64,000 nucleotides of DNA from Malurus cyaneus samueli (lineage: Eukaryota; Chordata; Aves; Passeriformes; Maluridae). The notes under the pieces are model-generated. The model ran no database searches. It had not been told where the DNA came from and was given only the letters and a program-made list of their open reading frames with translations. Below, piece after piece: positions 52,591-64,000 of the stretch (positions are counted from its first letter, which is position 1; every line of letters starts with the position of its first letter). The position numbers were made by a program, and so were the translations under genes. The stretch is from positions 10,114,075-10,178,074 of the forward strand of contig CM019227.1 in assembly GCA_009741485.1 (NCBI GenBank). The letters run 5' to 3'.

Positions 52591-55500
52591 AAACCTGCAT
52601 GTGTTTGGCAATAACGAGTTTCTGAAGTTCAGCGAGGTGATTCGGATAGCTGGGGCTGGAACCTGCCCTGGCTGCTGGGGGATGCTGGCTCAGCCACGGC
52701 CCGTTCTCGCTCTGCTTTCATCCCAAAAAGCCAAGGTGGGATGCACTGGAAGCACCATCCCAGAAAGGAGCGATCGCCCGCGGTCTCCTGCACCAGCACA
52801 CACCGGGACAGCGCCCACCCCGCCCTCGGGGTCTCTCCAGCACGGACAGGGAGGCAGTTTCTCCGGATGACCCTGGAGGAAGGACGATGCGAGGCGGAGG
52901 GCACAGCTGAGGCTGGCAGAGCGCTGCCGCCTGGGGATCTCTTCCAGCGCCTTGAGCAGAGCCGACTGCGGCATCGCCTCGCCTTCCTGGAGACTGCAGA
53001 GCCCGAGTGCCGGTGACTCATCCCTGCCCGCCGCGCTCCCAGGAGCTCCGGTTCAAAGCGATTGGCAGTTCCAGCTAAAGAGGGATTACAGGTTCCTGTT
53101 AACCTCCCTCCTGCCTTTGGGAATGCACTTGAGCCGAGTGCTGTGACTCCGGACGCTGCAGGATTGTTCCAAGAGGTCACAAATGTCAGCAGGAGGTGAT
53201 CCTGGTGTCCTCCACCCAGGCGGCCCTGGAGCTCTGCCGTGGGGAAGGGGCTCCTTGGCAGTGGTCAGGGAGGATTCCCATCCCTGTGGGCCAGGCAGAA
53301 ATGCTGCTCTGGGCCCGCCCTACCAGGAGCACAGTGCCACCATGGGCTGTGGGACCCGTGCCACCGCCACGCCGTCCCACTGTGTTCCTCGTCACCTCCC
53401 AGAGCCAATTCACCCACTGCTGGAGGCACTTTCAGCTCTGAGTGTCCCCTGCCCTCCCTTCTCTCCGTGAGATCCACGCAGCTGCTCCCTGCCTGCTCCC
53501 AGATTGTTCATCACCTTGACAGAGGCCAAATTGCCACCAATTCAGAGAGAATTCAAGGTAAGACACCACCAACCCTCTCTTTGCCATGCTCAGCTTCCAG
53601 CCAAGGCCCCAAGGATGGGGGGCTGCCCTGAGCCCCCTCCCGGGCCCATTGTAGCCTTCCCCAGAGCTTTCTGCTGTCAAAAAGCAGCAGCAGGTGGTTG
53701 TTCCCACTCCAGGGCCCCCGGGCTGGTGGCTCCTGAGGGCTGGGGACCATGGTGGCTACTTACACCGGTGTCACACATAGATGTGTCAGTCCCCTTTGCA
53801 GATCCCACAGCACTCCTGCTCAGGAGAAGCTCCTGGCCTGGAAGGACAGCGCTGTCCTGGCCCACCTTGGTTTGGATGGATGTGGCCTTCAGGAACCACA
53901 GGAATCTGTGGCTGGCTCACACCCCTCTGGGAGCCCAGGGCCACCATCAGCTCCTGTCACCAAGAGATCACAGCCACGTCTGCCCTGCCAGGGACCCCTG
54001 GCCCTCATCCCTGGAGGGACCCTGATGCCACCAAGGTGGGCTTGTCCTCGTTCCGACTGCTTCACCTTTTGTTTGCACAACTCTGCACCTGAAATTGACT
54101 CCTTCACCCCGTCTGCCCTTCCCTGCTCCTGCTCTGTGACCCCAAATCCACATCTTCCTCCTCTTGGTGGGGAGAGGAGCCCCAGAGGCTGTGACGCTCA
54201 GGGACAGTCTGAGAGCTGCAGACACCGGCGCCTCCGGAGCATCGCCATGTCCTGCCTCTTCTCCTGCCTCTTCTCCTGCCTTTTGTCCCTCGGCTCCTTG
54301 AATTCCATCCTGACCTGTTTTTCTTCCGACCTCGTCTCTTCTCCATCATCCTTGGCTTTTTCTGATAGCCCCAAGGTTAAAGCCATCCTGAAGGGACGTC
54401 TCCTGTGGCAAGTGGAGTCTCCAAGCATCCGTGGAGGTCCTGATCTATTGCTGGCTCATCTCCCAAGGCTCAGTCCAGCTGCAGCTGTGGTGTGGTGCTC
54501 CTGTTCTGTCCAGGCTTTGTGTCCTGCCCATGCTCCTGCTTGAGGCATTGAGGTGCCACAGTGTTCCATTGGGCCAAGAGGGGCTGCAGGGAGAACCAGC
54601 ATCTCTTCTGCCATGTCCTTCACCAGGACAGAGCAGTGGGGACAGCCATGGTGGGTGGGTGTAGGACCTGCAGGACCCCCACAGTTACTTTTCTCAGTTT
54701 GAGCTGGCAGATTAATCCAGAGTTGGAAATTCTGGTGCAGCAGAACATGGTGAGGCCACATTTGAAAGGCAAAGTCTGGGGAAAACTAAAAACGAATTCA
54801 GTTTCTGCAAAACACTAAATTTGTGACAAAGCCCTATTGGTGTCACAGCAGGGGAAAATCACCTCCAACAAGGAGTTGACATCTCTGCTATACAAAGACA
54901 TGGAAGAAGAGGTGGAGAAGATCTTTTGTCCCTGTTGGCTTTAGTAACGAGGCAAAGCAGAGCCAGTTCCTGGCTGCCAGTGTCCCTCCACTGCCGGTCA
55001 CTGTGGATGAAGGACCTGGGGTACTTGTGCTCTACCTAGAGTGCTCAGTCACCCTGCAGCCATGGCCCTGTCACTTCCCACCGCAGGACAGCCCTGAGCC
55101 AGGCGCTCTCTGATCCGCAGGGTTTAGAAGAGCAGCCCACGCGTTCCCAGCGCCGGCTCCGCAGTGCTGATAGCAGGTTCCCAGTGCTAATCCTGACACT
55201 AACGTCCCTTTTTTTCCCTTTTTTGGCTTGGATGTAGCTGCAAAGTTGTTCTTCTTAAGAAATTGCAAGGAGAAAATGTTGCATATGTGGAATTTTCCTT
55301 CTCAGAGGTTTTGAAGTGCTGTGTGTTTTCTCTATACAACCCTGGAGCAAATCACATCCTCCTTCAATGAACCAGAGTTGGTTAACACCATATCACGGCA
55401 TCATTCAAAAATCAAGCCTAAAGCAGAAAGAGCTCTTACAGCTGATTATTTTGTGCAAATTTTGACATGGTAGTGGCTGTTGCTGCCGTTTCGAGGCATG

Positions 55501-55941
55501 TTGCTTCCTCCAGGCTCCTTTTTCCTGTGCAGTGCCGAGCTCTGGTTGCAGTGAGGGTTCTGCATGCTGAGAACTGCTCCGTGCTCTCTCCCGCAGCGAA
55601 CAGGACAGGAGGGATGCTCCCTTCCCACCACCCCTGGCTCTCACCTGTCCTTTCATGTCCCGTTTGTGTGTTTTAGGTGTATTAAACTGGTGTTCTCCTC
55701 TTCTTGCTGGTGGTGCAGGGCTTCTTCTGTTGTGCAGGGCTGTGAGTTCCTCCTCGGTGGCAGCTTGAGAAAGCAGCGTGGAGTGTGGAGTGCTGGGGCA
55801 GCACGGCTCTCCTGAGGACAGCACGGCTCTCCTGGGGACAGCACGGCTCCCCGGGCCACACCCTCATGTGCTGCCACCCCCTCCAGGTGCTGTCACCTCT
55901 CGCTCCTTTCCCAGTCTAACTCTGTGCTTTCCGTTTAACAG
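52591..55941 (+). other. PRKCB: Region between the two alternative terminal exons (intronic for beta-I)
   Basis: 3.3 kb without coding sequence. GC-rich at 52690-53060. A small TCTTCTCCTGCC repeat lies near 54245-54290, and a 20-21-bp triple repeat lies at 55799-55857, about 85 bp before the beta-I acceptor. No CR1 copy recognised. Confidence 0.82.
55799..55857. repeat. Three tandem copies of AGCACGGCTCTCCTGAGGAC
   Basis: Copies differ by one to three bases; the third reads AGCACGGCTCCCCGGGCC. They lie just upstream of the beta-I splice acceptor. Confidence 0.85.
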
Positions 55942-56094
55942 AAGGACAAACGCGACACTTCCAACTTCGACAAAGAGTTCACCCGGCAGCCGGTGGAGCT
56001 CACGCCCACGGACAAACTCTTCATCATGAACTTGGACCAGAACGAGTTTGCTGGATTCTCCTACACCAACCCCGAGTTTGTCATTAACGTGTAG
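55942..56094 (+). CDS. PRKCB: PRKCB beta-I-specific terminal coding exon
   Basis: 150 nt coding (50 residues, 622-671) plus a TAG stop. [20 protein letters not shown] then [20 protein letters not shown] and [10 protein letters not shown]. Turn-motif Thr642 lies in ELTPTD and hydrophobic-motif Ser661 in FAGFSY. The KLFIMN segment is the beta-I counterpart of the beta-II QEVIRN. The only difference from human that I notice is Lys for Arg at the first position. The acceptor is CCGTTTAACAG. It joins in frame to the exon 16 donor, skipping the beta-II exon. Confidence 0.98.
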   Translation, partial: KDKRDTSNFDKEFTRQPVELTPTDKLFIMNLDQNEFAGFSYTNPEFVINV

Positions 56095-57124
56095 TCGCGG
56101 CGCAGCCCTGTCCTCGCTGTCCCACGCCAGGTCGCCCTGTACATACGACACTAGTCTTCCGGGATTAGCAGTGCAGACACACATCCCCTCCCGCCAAACA
56201 CGCCGACCGCTTCTCCTCGGAGCCTCTCCGTGTCCGTGCCACTCGCTAGCTTGGTTTCCCTAGCCGGAGGTGTCCGGGGTGCCAGTTACCGGTCAGTGAT
56301 ACTTCTAGGAACTATAGTTGGTGGTGACTAATAGAGTTTTTAAACAGAAATATACCAAATTGCTACAGTCTCTGTAATTTTTGCAGTGGGACGCTGAGAT
56401 CCCAGTGACCCAGCTACTCCCAAAGCGTTGCTGTGGAATGCTAAGCATGGTTGATCGCTTAAAGCGTTGTGCTGAAGCTTGCGATGAGTGTGAGCTTGTC
56501 TTAGAGGAGCCTTTTGTTCAAGACATGGATGTATGGATATATTTGATCAGTGTGGAAAAATCTGCTTATAGACCTGTATTTTCCAATGCATTGTCCATAG
56601 GGTCAGCCCGGCTCTCCGGAGCATCACCCACCATCTGCCTTCCCCGCACTCGGGCATTGCGACTCCGAACCAATCCCATGCCAGTTCTTGTAAATCAGAG
56701 CAAACCTTTTTCTAAGTGAGAGGTGGGGGGGGTTTTGTAACATCTGGAACAGTTTGCAGTTTTGATACGCTCTGTCAGCACTCGCATAAATCTTTCACAG
56801 ACACTGTCGAGATGTAACAGCTCTGTAAAGGATATTAATATTCTACCAAAACAAAACACATTTATATTCTCGGTTTACAATTTACCAACTGAAAACACGC
56901 CCAAGACCAAAGGGCTGCACTGAGGGCTATTTATAATGGAAACTTTTCTACTTTCCACCCTCTGCTATTCTCTTCCAGTCTCCAAACCCATGGATTTCAC
57001 CGGCATCTTGATTTCCCTGATTTCCACCAAATTCCTGGGGGTTTTAGTCAGTAATTCAGGACCTTCTGCATCATTTAAGAAAAAAATTCTGAATGAGAAG
57101 AGATAATTCCAGCAACTGTTTGTG

Positions 57125-58225
57125 AGGCAGAGCCGTGGCATGCGGGAGGGCAGGGGTGGGCAGGGGCAGCCAGGAACAGGCAAGGACAGGCAGGAGCAGG
57201 AAGGAGGGAGCAAGGACAGGCAGGAGGAAATGAGTGGACAGGTGAGGGCAGGAGCAGGCCAGAGAGGACAGCAGGAAGGAAGGGGTAGGAGCAGGCAAGA
57301 GGGTGTGGGGACAGGCAAGGGTGGGCAGGAGCGGGCAGGGGTGGGCAGGAGCAGAAGAGGAGGACAGGAGCAGGAGAGGAAGGCAGGAGCAGGCAGGGGT
57401 GGGCAGGAGCAGGCAGGGGTGGGCAGGAGCAGGAAGAGGAGGACAGGAGCAGGCAGAGGAAGGCAGGAGCAGGCAGAGGCAGGCAGGAGCAGGCAGGGGT
57501 GGGCAGGAGCAGGAAGAGGAGGACAGGAGCAGGCAGGAATGGGCAAGAGTAGGAAGAGGAAGGCAGAAGCAGGCAGGGGTGGGCAGGAGCAGGAAGAGGA
57601 GGACAGGAGCAGGAAGAGGAGGACAGGAGCAGGAAGAGGAGGACAGGAGCAGGAAGAGGAAGCAGGAGCAGAGAGGTGGGCAGGAGCAGGCAAAGGAGGA
57701 CAGAGCAGGCAGGGGGCAGGAGCAGCAGAGGAGGAAGGAGCAGGCAGAATGGGCAAGAGTAGGAAGAGGAAGCAGAAGCAGGCAGGGGTGGGCAGGAGCA
57801 GGAAGAGGAGGACAGGAGCAGAAGAGAGGACAGGGCAGGGAGGGAGGAGCAGAGAGGAGACAGGAGAGCAGGATGGGCAAGAGTAGAAGAGGAAGGCAGG
57901 AGCAGGCAGGGGTGGGCAGGAGCAGGCAAAGGAGGACAGGAGCAGGCAGGGGTGGGCAGGAGCAGGCAGAGGAGGACAGGAGCAGGCAGGAATGGGCAAG
58001 AGTAGGAAGAGGAAGGCAGAAGCAGGCAGGGGTGGGCAGGAGCAGGCAGGGGTGGGCAGGAGCAGGCAGGGGTGGACAGGAGTGGGCAGAAAAAGGCAGG
58101 AGCAGGCAGGGATGGGCAGGAGCAGGCAGGGATGGGCAGGAGCAGGCAGAGGAGGACAGCAGCAGACAGAAGAGGACAGGAGAAGGCAGAGGAAGACAGG
58201 AGCAGGCAGGGACTGCCCGTCGGTG
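57125..58225. repeat. Purine-rich GGCAGGAGCA minisatellite within the beta-I 3' UTR
   Basis: About 1.1 kb of tandem 10-20 nt units, chiefly GGCAGGAGCAGGCAGGGGTG and GGAAGAGGAGGACAGGAGCA. The + strand is almost devoid of T. Unit order is irregular, with local runs such as four consecutive copies of the GGAAGAGGAGGACAGGAGCA unit near 57590-57660. The long minus-strand frames rich in Pro, Ala, Cys and Leu are shadows of the repeat. Confidence 0.95.
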
Positions 58226-60018
58226 GCCGGCCAGTGACCATGGCTGACTGTTGAGTTGGCAGAGGCTGAGCCCCAGGTGAGCATCCCCCAGACCCTGTCA
58301 CCCCACTCCCATCACAGCCCAGTCTGGCTGGTTTGCAGAACTCCCAGGTGTGTTTTCTGAACCAGCACTGGTTCTGCTGGATGCAGCCATTCCTCCAGTC
58401 CCCAGGGAAATGGGTGGGATTTTATCGATCATGAGGAATTCGATAGAGAAAATTCTGGTTTGTAGATCCTTTATAAACATGAAGCTCTACCTTTGGAAAA
58501 TATTTTCTTCTTTTAATGATTCCTTGATAACTAAAGGCTGCCAGCAGCTAAGGCGCTGTCCCGGTGCCGGGACGGGTGTCCCCTCCCTGTCACCCAGCCA
58601 CGGGCACTGTGCTGTGCCTGCCGGGGGTGAGCGCTGAGCCCGTGGCCTCGGGTCCTGCCCTGGGCTGGAGGAACCCAAACCAAACCCAGAAAAACTGCAA
58701 ATTGTGCCAGATCGGAGAGGAGGTTTACGAGGGGCTCTGCACCAGGCAAGGCCCAGGGGTCGGGGGGCTGGTGGCTGGTGAGGGCTCCCCTGAGCCCGGC
58801 ACATCCCGAAGACATCGCGCCATCCTCTGCAGACCACAGCTGATGTCAGAGCATGTGCGTTACTGTGACCTTCAAACCTGTTGCTGCAGAATTAGTATTA
58901 CTTCAGTGGTGAATGTTTTTAATTTCCATATCTTCAGCTCTGAAGGCGCTCCCAGGTCTGTCCAGGATGCTGCTGGAAGGTCTCCGGGGCCGAGGGGCAC
59001 CCCGGGGCCGCGGGCACATGCAGGAGCTGCTGTGGGGGGAGTCACATCTTTTCTGTTCGGGATTTCTGTGTCTGTGTTGGGGTGACACTCGTGCATGGAG
59101 CAGGTGTTGTTGGGTGCTGAGCAAACCAGGCAGCCTTGGAGGGGACCTGCAGGGTTGTGGCACCAGGCAGCTTTGGAGGCAGCTTTGGGATTGAGATCCA
59201 CGCTCCGGGGTGAGCTTGGCAAATGCTGGGTCCTCTTCACAGAACTCATACCTTGAGTATTCCTGACATTGTCCGTTCTGCTGCTTGCCAAACTCTTATT
59301 CCAAGGCTTATTTCCGGATGACCTGTTTCTTCTGTGGAGGAATGTACAATGGGATGTGCCTGGCCCTGCACAGACGCTCAGATCTGTGTGGACTCCTCCA
59401 AGGAAGGGCAGAGTGACAGGGGTTGAGTCACTGTTTACTGTAATTTGATGATTTAATCTTCACTGTTGGATGGGGAAAGCAGAGTTTTGGGAGGATGCTC
59501 AGAGCTGAGAGTCTCAGGAGAGCCCTGGTCCCCAGTGCCCAGGTGTTCCACACGTGTGGGGAAAGCCCAGGAAATCCATACCTGGAGCAACCCTGGAGCT
59601 GCTGGGGAATGTCAGGTCTGGTGTCCCACTTGGACTCAGTGACTGGCAGCGGGGTCCCCGATGGCAGAGGGGGACCCAGAGCCCTGTGCTGCCCCAGAGG
59701 AGGGGCTGGGGGGCAGGACATGCCAGCACCCACCGCACAGGGTGGCACATCCTGGCTCTGGCCCCGGCTGCATTACACCTGAGTGCTGCAGGTAAGTGGG
59801 TCCAGGCTCTCCGCTGGTTCCCCCTGGGACAGGAGGGATCTGACAGTTCCCCCTGGGGCTGTGCTGACCCCTTGGCTGCTGGTCCGTGGCAGCTCCAGAA
59901 CCTGCCTTGCTCATGGCTGAGCCCTGCTGGTGCTGCTGCTGTGCCTATGTGCCCTGGCTGGGGCTCTGAGCAGCCTTCTCTCATCACCAAAGGACCTATC
60001 GATCGGTTTAATGCATTT

Positions 60019-60024
60019 AATAAA
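60019..60024 (+). terminator. PRKCB: Possible alternative polyadenylation signal
   Basis: AATAAA followed within 15 nt by GTGAGTTTGTGCAGTG, a GT-rich downstream element. It is about 540 bp before the stronger candidate. Confidence 0.4.
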
Positions 60025-60357
60025 TGAATGTGAGTTTGTGCAGTGGCCAACCCGTGTGGAGAGAGGGAAGACGAGTGAGCACAGGGGAGCCCAAGGGCCC
60101 TGATGGTTGTGAATCCCAGAGCCCTCACCCCAGGGAGGAACCAAGGGGGTTCTAGCACAGGACACAAGGATCCCGCTGTTCCCAAAGGTTGGGATCTCAC
60201 CTGGAGAGTGCAACCTGCTCCAACTGTGGCATCTCTGCTGGGGCAGGAGCGGGTGAGGCTGCGTGGCCACACGCCTCTGGCTCCATGCATGGAAGTGTCA
60301 CCTGAGCTGTTTATTTCTGATGACATTCAAAGTGGTAATTAAAAACAAGGAGGAAAA

Positions 60358-60388
60358 GAAAAAAAAAAAAAAAGAAAAAAAAGAAAAT
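60358..60388. repeat. A-rich tract
   Basis: Interrupted poly(A) of about 30 bases inside the presumed beta-I 3' UTR. It could prime oligo-dT internally in cDNA work. Confidence 0.85.
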
Positions 60389-60555
60389 GTTTATTGTTGA
60401 ACAGTTTGTGTTTGTGAATTTGATTTCACCTGCAAGTATTTGATGACTTTTCTACATCCTAGACTACCTGCTGTGTGTTGTCAAATGGTTCTCATGAAGA
60501 CCTCCTTTTAGATGGGCATATACTCTTGATTCAATTTGCTGCATGTATGAAAAAA

Positions 60556-60561
60556 AATAAA
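60556..60561 (+). terminator. PRKCB: Polyadenylation signal for the beta-I transcript
   Basis: AATAAA within ATGAAAAAAAATAAAATA, at the end of an AT-rich non-repetitive block. A G/T-rich stretch follows near 60630. Chosen as the likely gene end. Confidence 0.6.
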
Positions 60562-60580
60562 ATATTTAATTTTAAAGAAA

Positions 60581-63500
60581 CCCTGAGAGCTTGGCTTCCT
60601 TTGCCCACGAGACCCTGGGGATGAGCCAGTGGCTGGGCATGTGGGGGGTCCTGGGGGCCGGGGTCACCCAGCAGGAAACGGTGAACAATTTCAGGGGTTT
60701 GGTCAAAAAGCTGCGTAACTGTGCATCTGGAGATGGTCAGTGCATGGAGCTGCCCAAATTCAGGTCCCAGAGAGACCTGCAGCTGCCCTGCACGGTGTGT
60801 ACAGATGCTGGGGATGAGAGGGATGGGCGCGTTCTTTGTATCACCAATTAATTGCTCGGTAATGAGTTACTCAGAGCTGCTGCATAAGCTCTTCCCAGCA
60901 CCCCAGAGCTCTGGTTCCAGTCTCTAGAGCTGGTGCAGGGCTGTGGGCATGAACTGGTTGCACTGGTGAGTGCCTGGCAGCGAGGGCAGGGGGGTCGGGG
61001 TCCCTTGGGATCCCCCAGTGCCTGCAGGGTCTCCAGGGACTGGGGGGATGCCCTGGCTGAGGGCACCGTCACTCTCTGCTCTGTGCCAGGAGAGCTGCAT
61101 GGCACGTCCTGCCTTTCTCCATCGAGGAACTGCTTTTTTAGGAAGTGCCCTCGTGAAACTGGGTGAGTGTGTTGGGAAGGGCTTCTCCTCCTGCCTTCGG
61201 GGACATTAGCTAAGCTTTCGACAAAACGTCCTCATCTCTGTGACCCAGTGGGGCTGATGGTCACCAGGTCATCTCAGTTCACCTGGGGGTGGGAGAGCTG
61301 CCCTGTTCTACCAGCCCTGGCACTGCTGGCACATGCTGGCATCTCCTCCAGGGTGGGTGCCCCACACCCCCAGTCTCATTCCCTGCTGCTTCCCTCAACC
61401 CCCAGCCATGCCAGGAAGGCTCCCCCAGCCCAGGACAGGGTTTTGGTTTTGCCTGGTCGAGCCCCTCCCCACATTCACTGATGTGCCCATTCCCAGCATG
61501 TCGGAAACACTCCTGAGCTTCGCCTCTCCTGGCTTGTGTAAGTGAAACATTTGGTTTTGTGACACTTTCCTTAATTATGGGAGCTAATGACAAAACCATT
61601 GTGACAAATGACTCAGCTTTTGATAGTGAAGTTAATTAATTCTGAAGTTAGAGCCTCCATTGGAGTATCTGGAAAAACCCGATTAGGAAGCCTGCTTACC
61701 CAGCGTGACACAGGCAGAAGGAGCCCGAGTCCCTGTGACAGCCAGGTAGAACCCTCCCCAGGCTGTGAGGGATGATCTGCCCAGAGCCAGGGGATTAAAG
61801 GCCAGACATCCCGGTGCTTGCCTCCTGATCCGTCCCTCCATCCATCAAAGCATCCAGGGGAGCACAGCCTCTTTAATGTTGGAGTGAGTGACCAGGAGCA
61901 GCTCTGCATTGGGCGCTGACCTTCAACAGCGTCTCCCTGAAGCCATCTTTCATCTCTTTCATTTGCATTACAATCCTGTTTGCCTCATTATTCCTTATCC
62001 ACTTCTTCTTCAAAGGATTTAAATCAAATCAATTAAATTGTGGCAGGCGGGAGCAGCAGCAAACCTTTCCTTGTGGCTCAGCGTGGTCTGGCTGACTACA
62101 GCATGGGTTTAATCTTCTGCTATTTGTTCTGTTATTGCTTCTGGGCTACCACTGCCCACAGATGCCTTTGTTAATCGTCCATCCTCCCCACCCATCCCAT
62201 GCAGACACGCTCCATGTGCAGGCTGGGCTTTGTATGACCTTGGGGAAGGGATTCTCTTGGCTTCCCTCACGCTGCCCACAGGGATCACACAGGGATCGAG
62301 AAGATGGGGAGCTGCTGACCACAGAGCAGCTCTTGGAGCCCTGGGGCACTGCCATAATGCTGGCTGTCCTGTGCCATCCCTTTCCATCTCCTCAGCTTGT
62401 TTTGTCTGCCCAGGGAATCAAAGAACCGTGGAACCATTCAGGTTGCAGAGCTCTCCAAGACCATCGTGTTCAAATGTTCCTCCAGCGCTGCCAAGGCCAC
62501 CATTCACCCATGTCCCTAAGTGCCATCCACAAGACTTTTAAATCCCTCCAGGTACGGGAACTCTACCACTTGACAACCCCTGCAGTGAAGAAATTTTCCC
62601 TGATATCCAATTTAAACCTCCCCTCGTGCAAATTGAGGTTGTTTCCCCATGTCTTATCCCTTGTTCCTTCAGAGAATGGACTGACCCCACCTGGCTGCAC
62701 CCTCCTGTCAAGGAGTCATGGGGATTGTGTTAGTACAGACGGAAGAAAATGCTGGAGGAACGTCACAAGTGTGGGCAAAATAACGCGGATTTGGGCACGC
62801 AGCTGCTGCGAGTGTGGTCACCTGGGCCCCGGAAGCTGCGTGCTGCTGGCCCACACACGGCCACCCCTGCTCTCTCGGCATCTCTCAGAATAAAGAGGCT
62901 TAATCAGAATGGATTTCTGTTCCTCCCCTGCTATTTTTATTGCTACTCAACTGTCGGAAATCCAGCAGGGAGAGCAGAGCTGGTAGGGGATTGCGCCAGC
63001 TTGCACCAAGACAGGCAGCTCGTGCCACGGGCACTGCGGCTGGTGGCATGCATGGCATCGCTGTCACCCCCTTCCTTGTCCTGCTACTATCTGCCGGTGT
63101 AAAAAGTTGCTCCACATGGTTTTCCTAAGCCCCTGGCTCTGAGCAATCCCGTGGGTACCACGAAGGTAGCTCAGAGCACGGCGCAGGGAAAGACCAAGTT
63201 TGTGCAGGACATCTGCCTCAGCCCCGGCACGACGCCCCTCATCCTGCCACCCCCGCCACCCCTCCTGTCACCGGCGCGTGGGGCAGCGCCTGACGCCAGC
63301 ACCCTGCCCGGCCCCCGGCCTGCGCAGAGGCAGCAAAGATATCTCCCACCCACAGCTGAGGGGCTGCAAATTGCGTTGCGAGTGGGGGATTTTGCAGCCT
63401 TAATTGTGTTATTTTAACACAGCGTGTGTAGGTGTGAGCAGAGTGCACATGTACCGTTTCCTAGGCTTTGAACAAAGCGAGCTCAAACAGAAGCAAAGTC

Positions 63501-64000
63501 CATGTCAGATCGTGATGGCCCCTGTAGGTTGGAGGTGAGGACACCCTGGCCAAGCCCTGCAGCCCTTTCACTGCTCCATGAATGGAGTGTCAGCTCCAGG
63601 AGCTTGGAGCTCTGGCCTCCCCAGGGGTTTGCTAGGATTTGGGACCAAGGAGAATTTGGTGACCTTGATATCCTGCTCTGCAACTCAAACTGCAGGGGCT
63701 CAGCCTGGCACCCTGCCAGGGCACCCTGAGCTCCTGCAGCTTCATCTCTGTCTCCATCACCTCTTCCTGTTCCAGGCCTTGCCCATTGTCATCTTCCTGC
63801 TCCTGGACCCAGACCCTCCTGCACTGGGCAAAGTAGAAACAAATAACAAAATCCAGCCCACACTACAAAGATTGTACAATTCTTGCTAGAAAAAAGCTGT
63901 CCTTGCAGGCAAAAATGTCCTAACCTGAGATCTGTTAGGCTTTGTCCTCCCAAATCCAGTGATGAAAGCTCTGCTGCATTTAAATTGGCAAAGTGACAAG
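60581..64000. other. Region downstream of PRKCB
   Basis: 3.4 kb without a supported gene. It contains a CR1 fragment at about 62410-62670, AT-rich patches near 61560-61680 and 61920-62060, and a CpG-containing GC-rich stretch near 63210-63330. In mammals CACNG3 is the next gene on this side, but none of its coding sequence is visible here. Confidence 0.75.
62410..62670 (-). mobile_element. CR1 LINE 3' fragment
   Basis: GGAATCAAAGAACCGTGGAA, then 'GAGCTCTCCAAGACCATCGT', CCAAGGCCACCATTCACCCA and 'AAATTTTCCCTGATATCCAA' match the antisense CR1 3' region, including its interior 'CTTATCCCTTGTTCCTTCAG' segment. Confidence 0.82.

Larger units (their letters stand above)
56095..60580 (+). other. PRKCB: PRKCB beta-I 3' UTR
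   Basis: About 4.5 kb from the TAG stop to just beyond the AATAAA at 60556. The first 850 bp (56095-56960) are non-repetitive and AT-rich after 56290, as expected for a conserved UTR. A purine-rich minisatellite occupies 57125-58225. The final 200 bp are again AT-rich and non-repetitive. An earlier AATAAA at 60019 could give a slightly shorter form. The extent is inferred, with no transcript evidence here. Confidence 0.6.

Noticed and set aside
56965..58301. 439-, 408- and 269-residue open frames on the minus strand, rich in Pro, Ala, Cys and Leu, and 254-314-residue frames on the plus strand
   Set aside because: All are made of the GGCAGGAGCA minisatellite read in different frames. Low-complexity peptides appear on both strands at once and no splice or start context supports them.
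63210..63330. GC-rich stretch as a CpG-island promoter
   Set aside because: It is short, has no adjoining exon or initiator context, and similar GC-rich patches occur elsewhere in the introns.
60581..64000. Start of the neighbouring gene (CACNG3 in mammals)
   Set aside because: No four-transmembrane claudin-like or calcium-channel gamma coding exon is visible. Synteny alone is not enough to annotate it.

Overview
The window is vertebrate nuclear DNA, most likely from a bird. Coding pieces are short (63-174 nt), each bounded by GT-AG splice sites. The introns carry about twenty truncated CR1-type LINE 3' ends, recognisable by the 'ATTCTGTG' terminus, the 'GGGCAGGGACACCTTCCACT' block and 'CAGCCTGGCCTTGGACACTT'. 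Introns are compact and rich in GC-rich minisatellites. I saw no bacterial operon, RNA gene, CRISPR array or endogenous retrovirus.

One gene accounts for all the coding sequence: PRKCB (conventional protein kinase C beta), on the + strand. By the usual vertebrate numbering the window opens in the intron before exon 3, so the pseudosubstrate exon and the small exon 2 lie upstream. Exons 3-16 run from 4096 to 44590 and join in frame without a stop. They encode, in order: the second half of C1A, all of C1B, the C2 domain (Ca2+-binding Asp187, 193, 246, 248, 254), the V3 hinge, and a complete kinase domain (Gly-rich loop, Lys371, YRDLKLDN, DFG, activation-loop Thr500, APE). Two alternative last coding exons follow. 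The beta-II tail (51296-51454, 52 residues) has its own polyadenylation signal at 52563. The beta-I tail (55942-56094, 50 residues) has a long 3' UTR that probably ends after the signal at 60556. With the 68 residues plus one base missing upstream, the products would be 673 (beta-II) and 671 (beta-I) residues, matching the mammalian proteins.

Layout: 1-4095 intron 2 with a large GGAACACC minisatellite; 4096-14829 C1 exons; 14830-24918 C2 exons; 24919-27324 V3 hinge and kinase start; 27325-44590 kinase exons; 44591-51295 last common intron; 51296-52590 beta-II terminal exon; 52591-55941 inter-terminal intron; 55942 to about 60580 beta-I terminal exon, with a 1.1-kb purine-rich minisatellite in its 3' UTR; 60581-64000 downstream DNA with one CR1 fragment and no gene I can support.

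I found no new multi-gene system. The points worth a second look concern gene structure and repeats: the terminal-exon switch, a consensus splice donor inside the beta-II 3' UTR, a tandem repeat that forms the polypyrimidine tract of exon 5, the minisatellite in the beta-I 3' UTR, higher-order minisatellites in introns, a changed residue in the beta-II RACK-binding segment, and a pair of adjacent palindromes in intron 9.
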